Assembly (NCBI GenBank): GCA_046726375.1
Contig: JBKPAJ010000181.1
Location: forward strand, 6,163-70,162
Direction of reading: 5' to 3'
Source of the DNA: DASPWV01 sp046726375
GTDB lineage: Bacteria; Acidobacteriota; Vicinamibacteria; Vicinamibacterales; UBA2999
DNA length: 64,000 bases
The stretch's first letter is position 1, and each line of letters begins with the position of its first letter. The position numbers and the translations under genes were made by a program. Of this stretch, positions 59,152 to 64,000 are shown one piece after another. The notes under the pieces are model-generated. The model was not told the origin of the DNA. It saw only the letters and a program-made list of their open reading frames with translations, and searched no databases.

Positions 59152-59166
59152 ACGCGTGTCCGTGAC

Positions 59167-59185
59167 GGCGGGCTAAAGCCCCGCC
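59167..59185. repeat. palindrome GGCGGGC...GCCCCGCC between atpD and atpC
   Basis: A six- to seven-base stem with a four-base loop and one bulge, in the 35-bp gap between two cotranscribed atp genes. It resembles the palindrome at 29482 and the TTCA-loop family. Confidence 0.55.
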
Positions 59186-59186
59186 A

Positions 59187-60620
<1,434 letters not shown>

Positions 60621-60625
60621 GGGAT

Positions 60626-61489
60626 TTATACCGATTGTGCGCCCGCGACGATCTCGATGATCTCGCGCGTGATTGACGCCTGACGAACCTTGTTCATGTA
60701 GAGAGTGAGTCGATCGACCATCTCGCGCGCGTTGCGCGTCGCCGCGTCCATGGCCGTCATGCGCGCCGCATGCTCGGCGGCCGACGATTCCAGCAGCGCG
60801 CGGCTCACCTGCACGGCGACGTGGAACGGGAGCAGCGTGTCGAGCAATTCTTCGGGCGACGGCTCGAAGAGATAGTCGACGGCTGCGGCCGATGGTTCCT
60901 GTTCGAGTTTGGCGATCGGGAGGAGCCGCTCGATCACGACGCGCTGCGACAAGATCGATTTGAATTCGTTGTAAACGAGATAAACCGAACCGATGTCCGG
61001 GGCCAGAAACTCTTTGATCGCCGTGTTGGCAATCGCCTGCGCATGCGACCACTTGACGTTCTGAAACAGACCGACTTCCTCGTAACGGACGTCGAAGCCG
61101 CGGCGCAGGAAAAAGTCGCGGCCTTTGCGGCCGACCAGCGCCAGCGCGACGGCACGATCGCGATCGGCCGGCTGCGCGGTGATCCACTGCGCGGCGCCCT
61201 TGATGACGTTCGCGTTGAAACTGCCGGCGAGGCCGCGATCGGCCGTGATCACAATCAGCAGCGGCCGCCCTTCCGGCTGCTCCTGAAGCAGCACGTGTCG
61301 CGCCGAGTCCGTGCGGGTAGCGAGACTGTTGAACACGCGCAGCATGTGCTGCGCGTACGGGCGCCCGCGTACAATGCGCTCCTGCGCGCGGCGCAGCTTC
61401 GACGAAGCGACCATCTTCATGGCCTTCGTGATTTGCTGCGTTGACTTCACCGCACGGATGCGGCGACGGATATCGATAAGCGATGGCAT
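60626..61489 (-). CDS. atpG: F-type ATP synthase gamma subunit
   Basis: A 287-residue central stalk subunit. The N-terminal helix MPSLIDIRRRIRAVKSTQQITKAMKMVASSKL and the C-terminal helix AARMTAMDAATRNAREMVDRLTLYMNKVRQASITREIIEIVAGA are the characteristic coiled-coil ends, with a Rossmann-like domain between them (ITADRGLAGSFNANV). Its rotation couples proton flow to catalysis. The gene is separated from atpA by a 33-bp heptamer repeat. Confidence 0.95.
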   Translation of the reverse strand: MPSLIDIRRRIRAVKSTQQITKAMKMVASSKLRRAQERIVRGRPYAQHMLRVFNSLATRTDSARHVLLQEQPEGRPLLIVITADRGLAGSFNANVIKGAAQWITAQPADRDRAVALALVGRKGRDFFLRRGFDVRYEEVGLFQNVKWSHAQAIANTAIKEFLAPDIGSVYLVYNEFKSILSQRVVIERLLPIAKLEQEPSAAAVDYLFEPSPEELLDTLLPFHVAVQVSRALLESSAAEHAARMTAMDAATRNAREMVDRLTLYMNKVRQASITREIIEIVAGAQSV

Positions 61490-61490
61490 T

Positions 61491-61525
61491 TCAGCTGTCA
61501 GCTTTCAGCGCTCGGCTCCGGGCTA
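61491..61525. repeat. TCAGCNN heptamer repeat between atpG and atpA
   Basis: Heptamers TCAGCTG, TCAGCTT, TCAGCGC, TCGGCTC and CGGGCTA lie head to tail, filling the spacer and running into the atpA stop. They are the same unit as at 9375-9402. The spacer is inside an operon, so the repeat cannot be a terminator. Confidence 0.65.
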
Positions 61526-63061
61526 GGCTCGCGTGACCGCGGCCTGACGAGTTGATAAAAACTGCTGCGTGAATTCCTTGATTGCCGCCGTCAGTTCGGC
61601 CTTGATCTGATCGTCGAGCGTCTTTTTCTCGCGAATGGTCCCGAGCAGTTTGCCGAACCGCGTATCCATGAAGCGATGGAGCTCTTGCTCGTACTCGCGA
61701 ATATCCGAAACCGGAATTTCATCGAGTAAGCCTTGCGTTCCGGCGTACACGATCGCGACCTGCTTTTCGACCGGCAACGGCTGATATTGCGGCTGCTTCA
61801 AAAGCTCGACCAGGCGCGCGCCGCGATTGAGCTGCTGCTGCGTGGCCTTATCGAGGTCGCTGCTGCCGAACTGCGCGAACGCCGCCAGCTCGCGGTATTG
61901 CGCAAGATCGAGACGCAGGGTGCCTGCAACCTGGCGCATCGCCTTGATCTGCGCAGAGCCGCCGACGCGCGACACCGAGTTGCCAACGTTAATGGCGGGA
62001 CGAACACCCTGGTTGAACAAATCGGACTCGAGAAAGATCTGACCGTCGGTGATCGAGATCACGTTAGTCGGGATATATGCCGACAGGTCGCCCGCTTGCG
62101 TTTCGATGATCGGGAGCGACGTCAGCGATCCGCCGCCATGCTCGTCATTCAGCTTGGCCGCGCGTTCCAACAGACGAGAGTGCACATAAAAGACGTCGCC
62201 GGGGTACGCCTCGCGGCCGGGGGGACGCCGCAGCAGGAGTGAAATCTCGCGATAGGCCTGCGCGTGCTTCGACAGATCGTCGTAGATCAAAAGCGCGTGG
62301 CGGCCGCTGTCGCGGAAGTACTCGCCCATGGACGTCGCCGCATACGGGCTGATGAACAGCATCGGCGACGGATCGGATGCAGCAGCCGCGACCACGATGC
62401 TGTAGCGCATGGCATCGCTTTCTTCCAGGGTGCGCACGAGTTGCGCGATCGTCGATTGCTTCTGCCCGATGGCGTTGTAAATGCAAATGACGCCGGTTTC
62501 CTTCTGGTTGAGGATCGTGTCGAGGGCGACAGCGGTCTTCCCCGTTTGACGGTCGCCGATGATCAACTCACGCTGGCCGCGGCCGATAGGCACCATGCCG
62601 TCGATTGCCTTGAGTCCGGTCTGCAGCGGCTCGCGAACCGGCAGTCGATCGACAACGCCCGGCGCCAGACGCTCGATCGGCGCGAACTGTTTTGTCATGA
62701 TCGGGCCCTTGCCGTCGATCGGTTGACCAAGGGCGTTGACGACCCGGCCCAGCATTTCCTCGCCCACCGGGACTGAGATGATGCGGCCCGTGCGCTTGAC
62801 CGGGTCGCCTTCCTTGATCTCGCGGTACTCGCCGAGCAGCACGCAGCCGACGCTGTCTTCTTCCAGATTCAGCGCAATGCCGAACACACCATGCGGAAAC
62901 TCGAGCATCTCGCCGGCCATGGCTCGTTCGCAGCCGTGAAGCCGGGCGATGCCGTCGCCGAGCGACGTCACGGTGCCAACTTCGGCGACATCGACGTCAA
63001 CGGCGAAGCTGCCGATTTGCTCGCGAATGATTTTGGAGATCTCGTCTGCTTTCAAATCCAT
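61523..63061 (-). CDS. atpA: F-type ATP synthase alpha subunit
   Basis: A 512-residue regulatory nucleotide-binding subunit. ATG 63061 is preferred to ATG 63079, because GGAG lies 7 nt before it and the family begins MDLKADEISKIIREQI. Visible are Walker A GDRQTGKT (K175), AYREISLLLRRPPGREAYPGDVFYVHSRLLERAAKL, SVSRVGGSAQIKAMRQVAG and the C-terminal helical bundle. It alternates with beta in the F1 head. It is separated from atpH by 54 bp. Confidence 0.96.
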   Translation of the reverse strand: MDLKADEISKIIREQIGSFAVDVDVAEVGTVTSLGDGIARLHGCERAMAGEMLEFPHGVFGIALNLEEDSVGCVLLGEYREIKEGDPVKRTGRIISVPVGEEMLGRVVNALGQPIDGKGPIMTKQFAPIERLAPGVVDRLPVREPLQTGLKAIDGMVPIGRGQRELIIGDRQTGKTAVALDTILNQKETGVICIYNAIGQKQSTIAQLVRTLEESDAMRYSIVVAAAASDPSPMLFISPYAATSMGEYFRDSGRHALLIYDDLSKHAQAYREISLLLRRPPGREAYPGDVFYVHSRLLERAAKLNDEHGGGSLTSLPIIETQAGDLSAYIPTNVISITDGQIFLESDLFNQGVRPAINVGNSVSRVGGSAQIKAMRQVAGTLRLDLAQYRELAAFAQFGSSDLDKATQQQLNRGARLVELLKQPQYQPLPVEKQVAIVYAGTQGLLDEIPVSDIREYEQELHRFMDTRFGKLLGTIREKKTLDDQIKAELTAAIKEFTQQFLSTRQAAVTRA

Positions 63062-63115
63062 GTTGTGGCTCCGCGCCATGACCTCGCGAACGTAACGGCC
63101 CGCGCTACGCTCTCT

Positions 63116-63661
63116 CTAGACGGTTTCAACCAGTTGCTGCTTCATACGCTGAAGTTGGGTTCGAACACTTCCGTCGTACACGGTGCTGCCGATGCGCGCA
63201 ACGACGCCGGCGATGATCGATGGATCGACCGCCACGTCCAACTGCACCTGCTTGCCCGTTGCGCTCGCCAGGCTATGCTCGAGCGCTTTCAGCTTTTCGG
63301 GCGCGAGAGGCGCCGCCGACGTGACCGAGCCCCTGACGATGTTGTTGTAAGCGAGCTGACGCTCGCGGTAGACCTCGAGTAAGTCCGGAAGCAGCTCGAT
63401 GCGTCCGCGTTCGGCCAGCATGACCAGAAGCTTGGCGAGCGGCGCCGCGGTTCCGGTGTTCGTGACCAGGCGAGCCACCAGGTTTCGCCGCGCTGCTGCC
63501 GGCACACGTGGGCTCAGCAACACGGTCTTCAACTCAGCGTTGGCGTTCACCAGATCGACAAAGCCGGCAAGATCGCGTTCGACTTTCGCCGCGTCCGATT
63601 CCCTGATCGCAACGTCCAGGAGCGCACGCGCGTAACGCGTGGCGGAGGTTCGCAGCGACAT
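63116..63661 (-). CDS. atpH: F-type ATP synthase delta subunit
   Basis: A 181-residue peripheral stalk subunit. The N-terminal six-helix bundle (about 1-105) opens with TSATRYARALLDVAIRESDA and has NLVARLVTNTGTAAPLAKLLVMLAERGRIELLPDLLEVY. A short C-terminal part (about 110-181) has AYNNIVRGSVTSAAPLAPEKLKALE and the GSTVYDGSVRTQLQRMKQQL ending. It connects the b stalk to the F1 head. Its ATG shares one base with the atpF stop. Confidence 0.93.
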   Translation of the reverse strand: MSLRTSATRYARALLDVAIRESDAAKVERDLAGFVDLVNANAELKTVLLSPRVPAAARRNLVARLVTNTGTAAPLAKLLVMLAERGRIELLPDLLEVYRERQLAYNNIVRGSVTSAAPLAPEKLKALEHSLASATGKQVQLDVAVDPSIIAGVVARIGSTVYDGSVRTQLQRMKQQLVETV

Positions 63662-64000
63662 CAGCGCGGCCCCTCCGCCCCGGGTTTTGCGGAGCTACGG
63701 CGGGGGCGCGCGGTTTCGGCGCTTCGGCGTGGCAGATCCTCTAGATATCGATCGACGAGCCGTTCCTGGTCGGCCGGCGTTATCGATTGCTGAATTCGCT
63801 CGCCAGCGAGTTGCACAGCAAGATCCGCGGCGTGCTCGACCAGTTCACGTTTGGCGAGCCGGACCTGCAGCTCAATCTCACGGCGCGTCTGCTGGAGCAG
63901 CCGCTCGCGTTCGGCAGCGGCGACCGCGGCGATGCGCTGCTCTTCCGCCGCAATCTCCTCGGCGCCGCGGCGCTTCAGCGCCTCGAGCTCGGCCGGCAGC
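63661..64000 (-). CDS. atpF: F-type ATP synthase subunit b, 5' part beyond window
   Basis: About 112 C-terminal residues of the b subunit; the start and membrane anchor lie past the window end. Visible is a long charged helix (ALKRRGAEEIAAEEQRIAAVAAAERE), then RLAKRELVEHAADLAVQLAGERI, DQERLVDRYLEDL, and an unusual basic tail SAKPGAEGPR. These match the dimerisation and delta-binding part of b. Its TGA overlaps the atpH ATG by one base. Order b-delta-alpha-gamma-beta-epsilon is the standard one. Confidence 0.9.
   Translation of the reverse strand, partial: LPAELEALKRRGAEEIAAEEQRIAAVAAAERERLLQQTRREIELQVRLAKRELVEHAADLAVQLAGERIQQSITPADQERLVDRYLEDLPRRSAETARPRRSSAKPGAEGPR

Noticed and set aside
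60621..61187. N-terminal extension of the beta-subunit frame
   Set aside because: Overlaps atpG in another frame; AtpD family proteins begin at ATG 60620.

Overview
This GC-rich window reads as chromosomal DNA of an acidobacterium, most likely of the Vicinamibacteria type (inference). The pointers are an 809-residue orphan duplicated permease of the acidobacterial ADOP type, a von Willebrand protein of the kind described from Acidobacteria, a CHRD-domain protein, and many GTG/TTG starts. There is no rRNA, tRNA, CRISPR array, prophage or intact insertion sequence. About 57 protein genes are supported, and nearly all ORFs overlapping them on the opposite strand are codon-bias shadows.

Layout. 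0.1-11.3 kb: a DinB-like protein, an SDR oxidoreductase, the ADOP permease, a KtrB/KtrA potassium uptake pair, a CHRD protein, a glycosyltransferase-methyltransferase fusion, an outer-membrane barrel, an OmpA lipoprotein and a VWA protein. 11.3-18 kb: a tightly packed plus-strand run (aminotransferase, AI-2E-type permease, large membrane protein, Kbl-type transferase, SpoIIE-type phosphatase). 18-29.4 kb: an M1 peptidase, a lone nuoG overlapping ccdA, a GAF-like membrane protein, a twin-PDZ protein, glutamine synthetase, an OB-fold lipoprotein and a solitary atpB. 29.5-38.9 kb: a GAF-GAF-PP2C regulator coupled to an S9 peptidase, fabZ, a YhaM-like nuclease, EamA and MFS transporters, an Lrp regulator and a diguanylate cyclase. 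39-44.1 kb: a regulatory island (PCYCGC protein, hybrid histidine kinase, FliA-type sigma factor, small HTH protein, NtrC-type activator). 44.1-50.9 kb: 6-phosphogluconolactonase, an Arg/Gly-rich repeat protein, a Dabb protein, a carbamoyltransferase, a HAD phosphatase, an aminotransferase and DusB. 50.9-64 kb: a long minus-strand run, in transcription order atpF(partial)-H-A-G-D-C, wzm, wzt, hldE-type nucleotidyltransferase, mfd, surA-like, upxY-like.

How it fits together. The F1 sector and stator b/delta of ATP synthase are in one operon, subunit a is about 29 kb away from its nearest member, and subunit c is not in the window. The ATP synthase operon runs without a gap into a polysaccharide ABC exporter whose permease seems to start at a CTG codon overlapping the atpC stop. 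Many genes lack a Shine-Dalgarno sequence and carry a -10-like hexamer only 6-12 nt before the start codon, suggesting leaderless mRNAs.

Non-coding structure includes a diverged ~115-127 bp element found three times, each time just upstream of a gene and in the same orientation to it; heptanucleotide tandem repeats; and several families of small palindromes, one of them inside a coding sequence. I found no defence island or obviously new multi-gene system. The most interesting leads are the repeated leader element, the leaderless/bidirectional starts, the CTG-coupled exporter and the sigma-factor/kinase antisense overlap.
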